NCBI GenBank assembly: GCA_003157445.1
Contig: PMJN01000201.1
Location: forward strand, 1 to 5,538
Reading direction: 5' to 3'
Source: Micrococcales bacterium
GTDB lineage: Bacteria > Actinomycetota > Actinomycetes > Actinomycetales > Dermatophilaceae
DNA: 5,538 nucleotides
The notes beneath the pieces are model-generated. The model did no database searches. It was not told where the DNA came from and saw only the letters and a list, made by a program, of their open reading frames with translations. Each line of letters starts with the position of its first letter. Position 1 is the stretch's first letter. Below, one piece after another: positions 1-5,459 of the stretch. The position numbers and the translations under genes were made by a program.

Positions 1-828
1 GTAGGCCTCGAGGGTCTCGATGCAGTAGGTCAGCTCTTCGACGTTGATGATGTTCAGTGTTGTGTTCGCGATGCTGTTGAAGTCGCAGCTGTAGGAGTGC
101 TGGGTGCCGCTGGTGCCGGTCAGGGTCATGACCCCGGTCAGAACATCACCGACGTTGACGTTCACGGGAGTGGTGAAGAAGGAATGGCCGGTCTGGCCGT
201 CGGCGTACCAGCTCGCGACCGCCCAGTTTGCTCCGCCGCCGGCAGCTGACGGCCCCCACTGAAGGACGGGTTGGTAGATCATCGTGGAGTTCTGGATCCC
301 GTTGAACAGGAAGATCGTCTGGCCGTTGGATGTCGAGGGTGCTGGCGGTACTGTCCAGGTCGTTGCGAAGCGGGATACGGGGGTGCCGCTGCTGTTCGTC
401 CACGACGCGTAGGTGATCCAGCCGCTGCCGAAGGCAGGTACGATCTTCTCTTCGGGTACATAGATGTTCAGGGGGTGCAGCGGACGCCCGGCCGCGCGCG
501 TGAGCATCGGTCCGTGATCGGCGAGCACGTCGCCCGTGAGGCTCAGCTGACGGAGGCGACCCTGCGACGTGTCGATCACCGTATCCGCGGCCACGTGGTG
601 CACCAGTGCGGCGTCACGGTATCCGCCCGGAGTGAGAACGAGATTGTTCGGCATAGCCTTACTCCTTTGAGTCGGGTGGTCGGCCGAAGGGCCAACGACT
701 GTGTACGTGCCGTCCGCTTCCTGCCGGACTTCCCCGCCAGCAGGAACCCTGTGAGTCGCGCCCCGCGGCATGGGGCCGCCAGGGGTGATGACGATGTCGT
801 CGTCCGAATCTGGTGAATCCTGGTTCAT
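1..828 (-). CDS. Eqolisin-like (peptidase G1-like) beta-sandwich protein, 3' end missing
   Basis: The frame is open from ATG at 828 to the left edge (276 codons, no stop seen), so the C-terminus lies outside the window. From about residue 135 the protein reads like a concanavalin-type beta-sandwich: GSGWITYASWTN, FATTWTVPPAP, FLFNGIQN, VLQWG, ANWAVASWY, VNVGDVL, then EELTYCIETLEAY. This order (FxGI, a Gln in LQWG, a VxxGD turn, a late Glu block) resembles glutamic peptidases of the G1 family, with Q190 and E265 or E271 as possible counterparts of the catalytic Gln/Glu pair. That match is weak and comes from memory, so peptidase activity is not claimed; a lectin-like role is equally possible. 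No signal peptide or membrane segment is seen from either start. Two TPGG modules occur near residues 14-28 and 64-78. Residue 59 (base 654) is a second ATG with AAAGGAGT at 661-668, spaced 6 nt. The 828 start has only a poor GGGGCG upstream, so 654 may be the true start of the main protein. Confidence 0.75.
   Translation of the reverse strand, partial: MNQDSPDSDDDIVITPGGPMPRGATHRVPAGGEVRQEADGTYTVVGPSADHPTQRSKAMPNNLVLTPGGYRDAALVHHVAADTVIDTSQGRLRQLSLTGDVLADHGPMLTRAAGRPLHPLNIYVPEEKIVPAFGSGWITYASWTNSSGTPVSRFATTWTVPPAPSTSNGQTIFLFNGIQNSTMIYQPVLQWGPSAAGGGANWAVASWYADGQTGHSFFTTPVNVNVGDVLTGVMTLTGTSGTQHSYSCDFNSIANTTLNIINVEELTYCIETLEAY
661..668 (-). promoter_or_regulatory. Strong ribosome binding site for the internal ATG at 654
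   Basis: On the minus strand AAAGGAGT lies 6 nt before ATG 654, close to the ideal anti-16S match. It sits inside the longer open frame from 828 and is the main reason to suspect that translation of the beta-sandwich protein starts at 654. Confidence 0.7.
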
Positions 829-859
829 CTTCGCCCCGTGACCTCGAGAGGTTGAAGGC

Positions 860-920
860 GTCAACTCACGTGACGCGTCAACTCGCTGCGTGAGTCAACT
901 CGTTGAATGAGTCAACGGTG
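860..920. repeat. 17-bp direct-repeat array (GTCAACTC core), iteron- or operator-like
   Basis: GTCAACTC starts at 860, 877 and 894, and GTCAAC starts again at 911, so four cores lie exactly 17 bp apart. Units two and three match at 14 of 17 positions; unit one keeps the 8-bp core and contains the palindrome TCACGTGA (866-873). On the minus strand each core reads GAGTTGAC, so each also offers a TTGAC like a -35 element. The array ends about 32 bp before ATG 828, which fits a multi-site operator or promoter for that gene. Iterons of a replication origin have similar spacing, but no rep gene is visible here. Confidence 0.65.
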
Positions 921-981
921 TTTTACTCGACGCTTGAATCAGGATTACAGTCAAGTTCTTAGGTTGTCCATACCTAACTGG

Positions 982-1260
982 GGGTTTCACCCAACTGCCC
1001 TCGCGGGCGTAGCGCAGGCTGGCGAAGCTCTGGGCGACGAACCGGGTCACGCCGGCTACCTTCGCTGCGGCGAGCAGCGCGTCGGTTCGCTGCGTACGCA
1101 GCTGGTTGGTCGGCGCGAAGGTGCGGTCGAGGTTGCGGGCGAATCCGGCACCGGACAGCGCCGTGACCTGGTGGATGATCGCATCCGGTGCGGCCGCGAT
1201 CACCGCGTCGCGGACGGCGATCGTGTCGAGCAAGTCGAGGCGCACCGCGGAGCAGCACCG
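982..1260 (-). pseudogene. NAD(P)-dependent epimerase/SDR fragment
   Basis: The minus frame reads VRLDLLDTIAVRDAV, then PDAIIHQVTALSG, then FAPTNQLRTQRTDALL, then AAKVAGVTRFVAQSFASLRYAREGSWVKP. This order is typical of the middle of extended SDR/NAD-dependent epimerase proteins: an acidic strand end, the PDAIIH strand, the TDALL helix and the VAQSF strand. The N-terminal Rossmann glycine motif is absent; in its place upstream lie a 9-bp tandem repeat and unrelated sequence. Homology stops after VKP near 982 and the frame then runs through unrelated codons to a stop at 895-897. Only about 90 of roughly 300 residues remain, with no start codon or ribosome binding site of its own, so this is a doubly truncated relic. 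Confidence 0.7.
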
Positions 1261-1285
1261 ATCATGCTCAGGCACCAGCTGTAAT

Positions 1286-1321
1286 CGATTGCCACGATTG
1301 CCACGATTGCCACGATTGCCA
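1286..1321. repeat. 9-bp tandem repeat, CGATTGCCA x4
   Basis: Four perfect copies of CGATTGCCA follow one another, and a fifth unit begins (CGAT) before the match is lost. On the minus strand it would read Gly-Asn-Arg repeats in frame with the SDR relic. It lies exactly at the upstream break of that relic, which suggests slippage growth in sequence no longer under selection. Confidence 0.9.
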
Positions 1322-1540
1322 CGATCACGCTGCCATCGTCCACATCGCGTCCCATCCCGAATGCCGTTTCTAGAGAGACACCGTGGTTTCCCTGAGGCCT
1401 CTGTGGTCTCTATAGCCCGCGGACCTGGGCATGTACCCTCGATTCGCACTGGTCCCCGCATTTGAAGTTGCCTCAGTATTCCTGAGGGTCTACCGGCTGG
1501 GCTGTTCGTCTTGCCGGTTTGCTGAAGTCGAGGGGTTGGG
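1322..1540. other. Non-coding stretch with small inverted repeats
   Basis: No coding frame here is convincing. Two small inverted repeats are present: an imperfect one around 1368-1413 (arms containing AGAGAC and GTCTCT), and a perfect hairpin at 1471-1487 with arms CCTCAG and CTGAGG and a 5-nt loop. There is no T-run after the hairpin, so it is not called a terminator. Confidence 0.4.
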
Positions 1541-2068
1541 TTGGGCCTGGCCGCTGTCCGGGATCTGCGGGAAGTGCGCGGGCCGGTCATTCCTGATGAT
1601 CTGGTCGCTCTGGAGACTGATGTGTTGGCCGGGTTCGTGCTCGCGCGTTCCGTCGCGGGGCTGGCCGAGGCACGATCGCCTCGGACGTGATGCACGTGAT
1701 GCACGTGATGCATGTGGGGCAGGTCCGGGCCTGGTTCGGACGGCCGTTGTGGGAGATGGAGCAACCGGACGCTGACGGGTACTTCGCCTGGTGCTGCGCG
1801 ATGCGGCCAAGGCACCAGACTCTCGCGGGCGCAGGCGTTGAAGACGTACTTCCTGTTCCTGGAGGTGCGGCACAAGGTCGAGATCCAGCAGATGACCCGT
1901 CGGGTCGTGGAGTGTTCGATCGACGAGATGAACCGGCCCCGCGGCCGGCATCAGGCAAAGCTGCGGATTGCGCTCGCCGCCGACCAGGTGGACCGGTTGT
2001 TCGCTTGGTGGCGCGAGGATCTGGCGGACTGCCGGAAGTTCGCGTCGACCGCCCGTAACTACACGCTG
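1541..2068 (+). pseudogene. Tyrosine recombinase (site-specific integrase) N-terminal half, frameshifted and truncated
   Basis: The remnant matches the actinobacterial integrase family whose N-terminal SAM-like domain contains QVRAWFGRPLWEM, ALKTYFxFLExRHKVE and RVVECxIDEMNRPRG, followed by CRKFAxTARNYT. The pieces lie in three frames: GLAAVRDLREVRGPVIPDDL to GLAE, then GTIASDV to DGYFA, then VLRDAAK, then GTRLSRAQALKTYF to TARNYT. One missing base near 1669 (GAGGCAC where GAGGGCAC would keep the frame), one near 1790 and one near 1810 (AAGGCAC for AAGGGCAC) explain all three shifts, so the last piece returns to the first frame. A 9-bp expansion adds VMH repeats after SDV. Homology ends just before the region that would carry the first catalytic Arg; the whole catalytic domain is missing and the frame stops at 2123-2125. 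It cannot encode an active recombinase. Confidence 0.8.
1687..1713. repeat. 9-bp tandem repeat, GTGATGCAC x3
   Basis: Two perfect copies of GTGATGCAC are followed by a third ending in T. In the recombinase frame it encodes Val-Met-His three times, between SDV and GQVRAWFG, where the family as I remember it has only a short linker (SDVxHxxQVRAWFG). About two units therefore look like an in-frame expansion. Confidence 0.85.
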
Positions 2069-2121
2069 TGGCGGTCGTCGGCGGGAGAGCAGACGACCCC
2101 GGCGGGCCTGCTGATCGATCC

Positions 2122-2133
2122 GTGACCGGTCAC
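2122..2133. repeat. 12-bp perfect palindrome GTGACCGGTCAC
   Basis: This self-complementary 12-mer lies between the end of the recombinase relic (plus) and the stop of the small CxxC gene (minus). It could be a protein-binding site, but nothing around it supports a specific role. Confidence 0.5.
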
Positions 2134-2152
2134 CGAGCAGGCGGGGGGACGA

Positions 2153-2419
2153 TCAAGAAGGCGTTGACAGGCAGTACAGGCGTCCCCGGTTCGAGGAGTC
2201 GAACCGGTGACCGCTGGCGGGTTGGTGGCAGATGTCACACACCCACACGGCACGGGGTGGTTCTGGGGGCGCCTGGACGGGGCCCACCTGAGCGCCACCA
2301 AAGTACGGCAACAGGAAGTGCTCGATGCGTCCGAACATGTTCGCCCACCTCTGCTCCCGGCTGCGGTCTGGCTCTTCCGAGGGCTCGTGCTGCAACGAAC
2401 CGCTGAGTTGGTCGGCCAC
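2153..2419 (-). CDS. Small CxxC (zinc-ribbon-like) protein of unknown function, 88 aa
   Basis: GTG at 2419 is chosen because AAAAGGAGA (2424-2432) precedes it by 4 nt. An upstream in-frame TTG at 2497 and ATG at 2476 have no such site. The product has a hydrophilic, acidic N-terminus (residues 1-27), a segment MFGRIEHFLLPYFGGAQVG (28-46), a proline-rich linker (QAPPEPPRAVW) and a C-terminal zinc-ribbon-like part: C61-D-I-C64-H65, H71, C83. A full four-Cys ribbon would need one more Cys, so a His may serve, or the last residues may have been lost. I recall similar short actinobacterial proteins (amphipathic stretch, VGP, proline linker, CxxC) but know no function for them. It is soluble and has no signal peptide. 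It converges with the recombinase relic and is the only gene with an intact frame between 980 and 2940, so it may be a true survivor. Confidence 0.6.
   Translation of the reverse strand: MADQLSGSLQHEPSEEPDRSREQRWANMFGRIEHFLLPYFGGAQVGPVQAPPEPPRAVWVCDICHQPASGHRFDSSNRGRLYCLSTPS
2186..2207. repeat. Perfect 9-bp inverted repeat with 4-nt loop inside the CxxC gene
   Basis: CCGGTTCGA (2186-2194) and TCGAACCGG (2199-2207) flank GGAG. It covers the codons for RFDSSNR just before the last Cys. It may form a hairpin in the mRNA near the 3' end or may be chance at this GC content. Confidence 0.55.
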
Positions 2420-2591
2420 GACGTCTCCTTTTCCACTCCCCGCACTCCGCGCGACCGACAGGGTGACGTCGACCATGCTGGCACCGGGTTGCGACAATAC
2501 GCTGACAGCGCCTCTTTGCTGACCGCGACCCGGCCCGAGTCACGTCCGCTGCCCCGTCGTGCTCGTCGGAGGACGCGACAACCCCCAACTG

Positions 2592-2717
2592 GCCTGTTGT
2601 AACGGCTTTCACCCGCTTGAGAAGGATGCGGCGCTGATCCGGCACTATCGCAAGCGGTGGGAGGCCTACGGTCATGACCCTGTCAACGCGGTGTTTGGGG
2701 CCGGGTTCAACGGGCTC
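2592..2717 (+). pseudogene. LLM-class flavin-dependent oxidoreductase fragment
   Basis: The plus frame reads CNGFHPLEKDAALIRHYRKR, then WEAYGHDPVNAVFGAGFNGL. This resembles the block in bacterial luciferase-like (LLM) monooxygenases where ANxFHPLExYAxLIxHYRxRWxxYGHDPAxAxVGAGxxGL lies just before the final third of the protein. Only about 40 of roughly 350 residues are present. The N-terminal TIM-barrel strands are missing upstream, and beyond GL the frame (open to 3131) loses all resemblance and runs antisense to the next gene. There is no ribosome binding site. It is a relic cut at both ends, its right end meeting the transposase relic on the other strand. Confidence 0.65.
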
Positions 2718-2719
2718 AA

Positions 2720-2915
2720 CATTGCCCCGATTGTCGTAGCCGCGATCTTCGAGCAGGGCGGTGACACGGGCGCTCGCCTCGGGGAAGTCCCCGGTGACGG
2801 TATGGTGCGGGTGCCACAATACGACGACGCTCAGGACCAGGCCCACGACGCCGAACTGGTCCTCTTGTCCTACGCGATACCGCTTGCGGAGCTCCCTGCT
2901 TACTGCCAACCACTC
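2720..2915 (-). pseudogene. Tn3-family transposase C-terminal fragment
   Basis: The minus frame reads SRELRKRYRVGQEDQFG, then VVGLVLSVVVLW (core 2814-2901). This is close to the conserved C-terminal block of Tn3-family DDE transposases (GELRQRYREGQEDQLGALGLVLNAVVLWNT). Past LW the match fades: LLEDRGYDNRGNVEP around 2718-2740 may be a damaged copy of the LRAEGYxVRDEDVARLSP block. A TGA stop lies immediately upstream in frame, so nothing of the catalytic domain remains. No 38-bp Tn3 terminal inverted repeat was found by eye. It sits directly downstream of the glycosidase gene on the same strand. Confidence 0.6.
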
Positions 2916-2942
2916 TTGCGCTGCCTGTCAGAGCCCCACAGC

Positions 2943-4157
2943 TCACTTGAGCGTGAGGTAGAAGAAGTCACGCTGGTCTGCGGCAAGGTAACGGTCGGCA
3001 GGACGGCCCATCCCGGGCAGGAGCTTGGTCGGCACGACCTTTCCCGTGGGGGAGGGCGCCCACGTGGCGAAGGAGACCAAGGCCGAGTGGATGTCCAGCT
3101 CCATTCCGCGTACAACGCCGGCGTCGGCTAGTGCGACAGCAAGGGTCTGCAGGGTGAGGTTCTCTCCGCTGACATAGATGAGGTTACCGTTGGCGTCGAC
3201 TCCGACCCCGGAGCGCCAGGTGTATTGAAGCTGGTTTTCGAAGCTTCCCCAGCGGTGCCCGCTGTTGGCGGCCAGGCCGTTGACAGGGCGGCGGTTGTCC
3301 ACGATCAGGGCGAGGTTCTGCCGCACAGCAACCACATGGGAGGACATTGCGACGTCCCGAGCCCATTGACCGACTGTCGCCGCGCCCGAGTTGTCGATCA
3401 CCAGGGATGCCTGCCCATTCAACAGCTTGCCCGTGCTGTGTCCGGAGAGGTAGAAGCCGCCAGCGGCGTCGCTCATCTTCCAGCCGGAGTTGAAAGTGGC
3501 GACCAGCCTCCGGACGTCGCCTGGTGCCACGCGGGCACCGCCAGGCCATCGCGCACCGCCCGGTTCCCGCGTTCCGGCCACGAGGTGAGCGCTGGTGTGG
3601 CCGGCGCGGATCCAAGCGGCCCCGGCGATCACGCTCGGGTAGTGAGGGTCAGGGCGGAAGAACGACGAGTAGATCGCGGGCACACCGCTCGGATCGAGCC
3701 TGCCCGGTACCCAGGTGCCCTCCCCGGGTAGTACGGGGTGGCGCGCCAGCGGTGGTGGCGCAGCGGGTGAGGCCGGCAACGCCCGGCCTGCTAAAGCGCC
3801 CCGGGCCGCGCCGGACGGCAGGGCTGCCCTGTCGGGGGCCGATCCGCTGGGCAGGTTGGACGTGTAGTACCAGTTCTCGACGCGATCCACCAGAGAGCTG
3901 GCGCCGTGGTCACGCAGCCATTCCACCGAGCGCATCTGCCAGGTGGCGCTTCCCGAGTAGGTGAGGGCCTGCGCGTAGGAGACCCCTGGCACCAGCAGCG
4001 CCAGCAGCATCAGGGCGACCCCGCTCCTGAGTATCCGCCGACGGACCGAGCGCTTGGGTCGCGGCGCCGACTGGCTCCGGGCAACGTCAGAGGACCCGAA
4101 GCCACGCACCAGCAACCGATCACCTGTGGTCGCAGTCTTCGCGTGGTCACTGTCCAT
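2943..4157 (-). CDS. Phosphodiester glycosidase (NAGPA-domain) family protein, membrane-anchored or secreted, 404 aa
   Basis: ATG 4157 is preceded by GGAG (4164-4167) at 6-nt spacing. Residues 1-42 are hydrophilic and end in a basic run (RPKRSVRRRILR). Residues 45-63 (GVALMLLALLVPGVSYAQA) form one hydrophobic segment that could be an uncleaved anchor or a long signal peptide with YAQA as a possible cleavage site. Residues 105-145 are a low-complexity Ala/Pro/Gly linker. The catalytic-type domain follows: GTWVPG, PAIYSSFFRPD, VRRLVATFNSGWKMSDAAGGFY (217-236), SLVIDNSGAATVGQWARDV, VAVRQNLALIVDN (277-288), QLQYTWRSGVGVDANGNLIYV, VVRGMELDIHSALVSF (348-363), and a terminal DRYLAADQRDFFYLTLK. This matches actinobacterial proteins annotated as phosphodiester glycosidase or exopolysaccharide-biosynthesis proteins related to the enzyme that uncovers mannose-6-phosphate; the natural substrate is unknown. 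Length and termini look complete. It stands alone between relics and a non-coding leader. Confidence 0.85.
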   Translation of the reverse strand: MDSDHAKTATTGDRLLVRGFGSSDVARSQSAPRPKRSVRRRILRSGVALMLLALLVPGVSYAQALTYSGSATWQMRSVEWLRDHGASSLVDRVENWYYTSNLPSGSAPDRAALPSGAARGALAGRALPASPAAPPPLARHPVLPGEGTWVPGRLDPSGVPAIYSSFFRPDPHYPSVIAGAAWIRAGHTSAHLVAGTREPGGARWPGGARVAPGDVRRLVATFNSGWKMSDAAGGFYLSGHSTGKLLNGQASLVIDNSGAATVGQWARDVAMSSHVVAVRQNLALIVDNRRPVNGLAANSGHRWGSFENQLQYTWRSGVGVDANGNLIYVSGENLTLQTLAVALADAGVVRGMELDIHSALVSFATWAPSPTGKVVPTKLLPGMGRPADRYLAADQRDFFYLTLK

Positions 4158-4205
4158 GCTGGTCTCCAGATCATGCCTTCTTGTTTGAGATACGGCTAGA
4201 TGGCC

Positions 4206-4279
4206 ACTGCCGATGGCAGCACGGGCTCATTCGGTCAGTCGAGCCGGCCTCGAAGCCGGGCCCCCGCGAGATGACCGAA
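4206..4279. promoter_or_regulatory. Nested inverted repeats in the leader of the glycosidase gene
   Basis: TTCGGTCA (4230-4237) and TGACCGAA (4272-4279) form a perfect 8-bp inverted repeat 34 bp apart. Inside it CCGGC (4244-4248) and GCCGG (4255-4259) form a second stem with loop CTCGAA. A third small stem, CTGCC-GAT-GGCAG (4206-4218), follows on the gene side. All lie 49-122 bp upstream of the ATG at 4157, so a transcript starting further upstream would carry a folded leader; the site could equally be an operator. No known riboswitch consensus was recognised and no T-run follows the stems. Confidence 0.45.
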
Positions 4280-4627
4280 AAGGCACCGGCCCCACAATAG
4301 CGACCAGAACCCGGCGAGACTGCCTCGCGCACAAGACTGTCCCTTGATCAACTCGGTCGGCGAACAACTTGTGCCCACTCCATGTTGGCGCCGCAACAGC
4401 AACCAGATCTCGCGAGTGGCGAGGTCGAGGGTCCCAGAGGATTCCTGAGTCCTGGCCGTTGGCTGTATCCCTTGTCTGGCTGGCAGCGGAACTGCTTGTT
4501 GCCTATCGCTGGAATAGTCCCCTGAACGGTGATGGCACGCATCGTCCCAAGTGTGAGGCTCGTCCTGTCCGCTACCCGATTCGTTGTGGCCATACTAGAC
4601 ATGGCAGGCATCTCGGGTCCATCCATG
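4280..4627. other. Intergenic stretch without a supported gene
   Basis: Both strands carry open frames of 90-105 codons here. Neither has a ribosome binding site, sensible codon use or a recognisable motif. The stretch separates two divergently transcribed genes (glycosidase on minus, HTH regulator on plus) and should hold their promoters, but no -35/-10 pair is convincing by eye. Confidence 0.4.
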
Positions 4628-4639
4628 TGTCACGTGACA
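4628..4639. promoter_or_regulatory. 12-bp perfect palindrome TGTCACGTGACA, candidate operator
   Basis: The palindrome ends 33 bp before the GTG start of the HTH regulator, where an autoregulatory dimer site would be expected. Its centre TCACGTGA recurs at 866-873 within the 17-bp repeat array upstream of the left-edge gene. A binding role is inferred from symmetry and position only. Confidence 0.45.
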
Positions 4640-4672
4640 GCGCATCGGGCCATGTAGCAGGGGGCGGAGCAC

Positions 4673-5050
4673 GTGAGACTCGATGAGGCAATCGCTTGTA
4701 AGAGGGAGATCAGTAAGCGCAAGCTCATCGGCCGCCTCGTCCGCGACGAGGTTGCACTCCAGTGCACGGTGGAAGAACTAGCCGAAGCGGCGAACATGTC
4801 GTCGCCGGCGATGTACCAGGTCTTCAACGCCGACTGGACTGTCAGTGTGGTCAGGCTTCGATCCGTTCAGTAGGCACTGGGGCTGACCGAAGACCGGCTG
4901 GGGTACATCCTTGCCGGAGACTCGGACAGGATCGCCGCACTTTCCGGCTTGGAGATAAGCCCCAGGCTGGCAAGTACCATCCTTGCCGTCCTGGCCCAGA
5001 TCGAAGCTGAGGGCGCTGAGATTGCCCCCGACTACGTTCGGGCGTTGTAG
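4673..5050 (+). pseudogene. XRE/Cro-CI-like HTH regulator interrupted by one in-frame TAG
   Basis: GTG 4673 follows AGGGGG (4659-4664, 8 nt spacing) and GGAG (4666-4669). The first 66 residues include a basic N-terminal helix (KREISKRKLIGRLVRDEV) and a helix-turn-helix-like stretch TVEELAEAANMSSPAMYQVF (32-51), followed by TVSVVRLRSVQ. TAG at 4871-4873 stops the frame. The same frame then continues without any shift as ALGLTEDRLGYILAGDSDRI, AALSGLEISPRLASTILAVL and AQIEAEGAEIAPDYVRAL to TAG at 5048-5050. SVQ-x-ALGLTEDRL joins naturally, as in regulators ending an HTH domain with VxxALGL, so x was probably Gln, Glu or Lys, each one base from TAG. The second half has no ATG or GTG start, so it could only be made by readthrough. 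Total 124 residues plus the stop. Alternatives are a recent nonsense mutation, a sequence error, or amber suppression. The product, if made, would be a cytoplasmic DNA-binding repressor. Confidence 0.7.
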
Positions 5051-5459
5051 GAGCGACCTTCTCGCCTGCGCTGCGTCTTAACCGCTTTGTGATCTCAATC
5101 GGCCTCGCCAGTGCTGCGGATCGCGAGGCAACAGAAATGGGCGTGCAAGGGGTGCAGTTCGATGGTTTTGGGACCTCAAGGGGAGCGCCGGCGCGTCCCA
5201 AGTCAGCAATGGTAGGAGGGACACGGAATCGATGCCGCGCTGCAGGTTCAGGATGTGCATCGGGACCTGGTCGATCGGTACTGGGCAATGAGCCCTGTGT
5301 GAAAGCGTCTAGAAACCCTGTTGTCGCGAAGGGGGCCGAGGAACAACAAGGCGTCCCCAATACCGGTGACTTCCCAGTCCCCGATCTCCGGTGGCCTCAA
5401 CGGTCACCCTGATCGCTACCAGGCAATGATGGCCGACTCAGGTGAGCGAACGTTGCCGG
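5051..5459. other. Stretch without a confident gene; possible decayed coding sequence
   Basis: A 7-bp inverted repeat with arms GCCTCGC (5102-5108) and GCGAGGC (5123-5129) and a 14-nt loop lies about 50 bp after the regulator's final stop; with no T-run it is a weak terminator candidate. In the plus frame at 5220-5303, GIDAALQVQDVHRDLVDRYW looks protein-like and the same frame stays open after a TGA (KRLETLLSRRG to ADSGERTLPAIGSSTS, ending in TGA at 5477-5479). This may be a broken gene, but the family was not recognised and there is no clear start. Another plus frame (5089-5412) has no supporting motif. Confidence 0.3.

Noticed and set aside
271..816. 181-codon plus-strand open frame opposite the left-edge gene
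   Set aside because: It has Arg-rich, low-complexity composition and no motif, while the minus strand encodes a coherent protein over the same bases.
860..1321. Repeats considered as a CRISPR array
   Set aside because: The repeat units are 17 bp and 9 bp, without the 20-40 bp repeats and unique spacers of CRISPR; no cas gene is nearby.
1471..1487. CCTCAG hairpin as a transcription terminator
   Set aside because: Short 6-bp stem with no T-run and no complete gene ending next to it.
895..1875. 326-codon minus-strand open frame taken as one gene
   Set aside because: Only 982-1260 resembles a protein family. The rest runs antisense to the recombinase relic and through the GNR repeat, so the frame is open by composition.
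2181..2207. GGTTCGA resembling a tRNA T-arm, hence a possible tRNA or att site
   Set aside because: No acceptor, D or anticodon arms fit around it, and the bases are explained by the CxxC coding frame and a local inverted repeat.
2235..2909. 224-codon minus-strand open frame as an intact gene
   Set aside because: Only its first ~60 residues match a Tn3 transposase end; the rest is antisense to the oxidoreductase relic and a shadow of the CxxC gene.
2559..3131. 190-codon plus-strand open frame as an intact oxidoreductase
   Set aside because: Homology covers about 40 residues only and the end lies antisense to the glycosidase gene.
3225..3964. Two long plus-strand open frames opposite the glycosidase gene
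   Set aside because: They are compositional shadows of a well-supported minus-strand gene, as shown by their Arg/Pro/Gly-rich text.
4851..5360. 169-codon minus-strand open frame
   Set aside because: No family motif and Pro/Arg-rich text; it overlaps the second half of the HTH regulator, whose plus frame is clearly protein-like.
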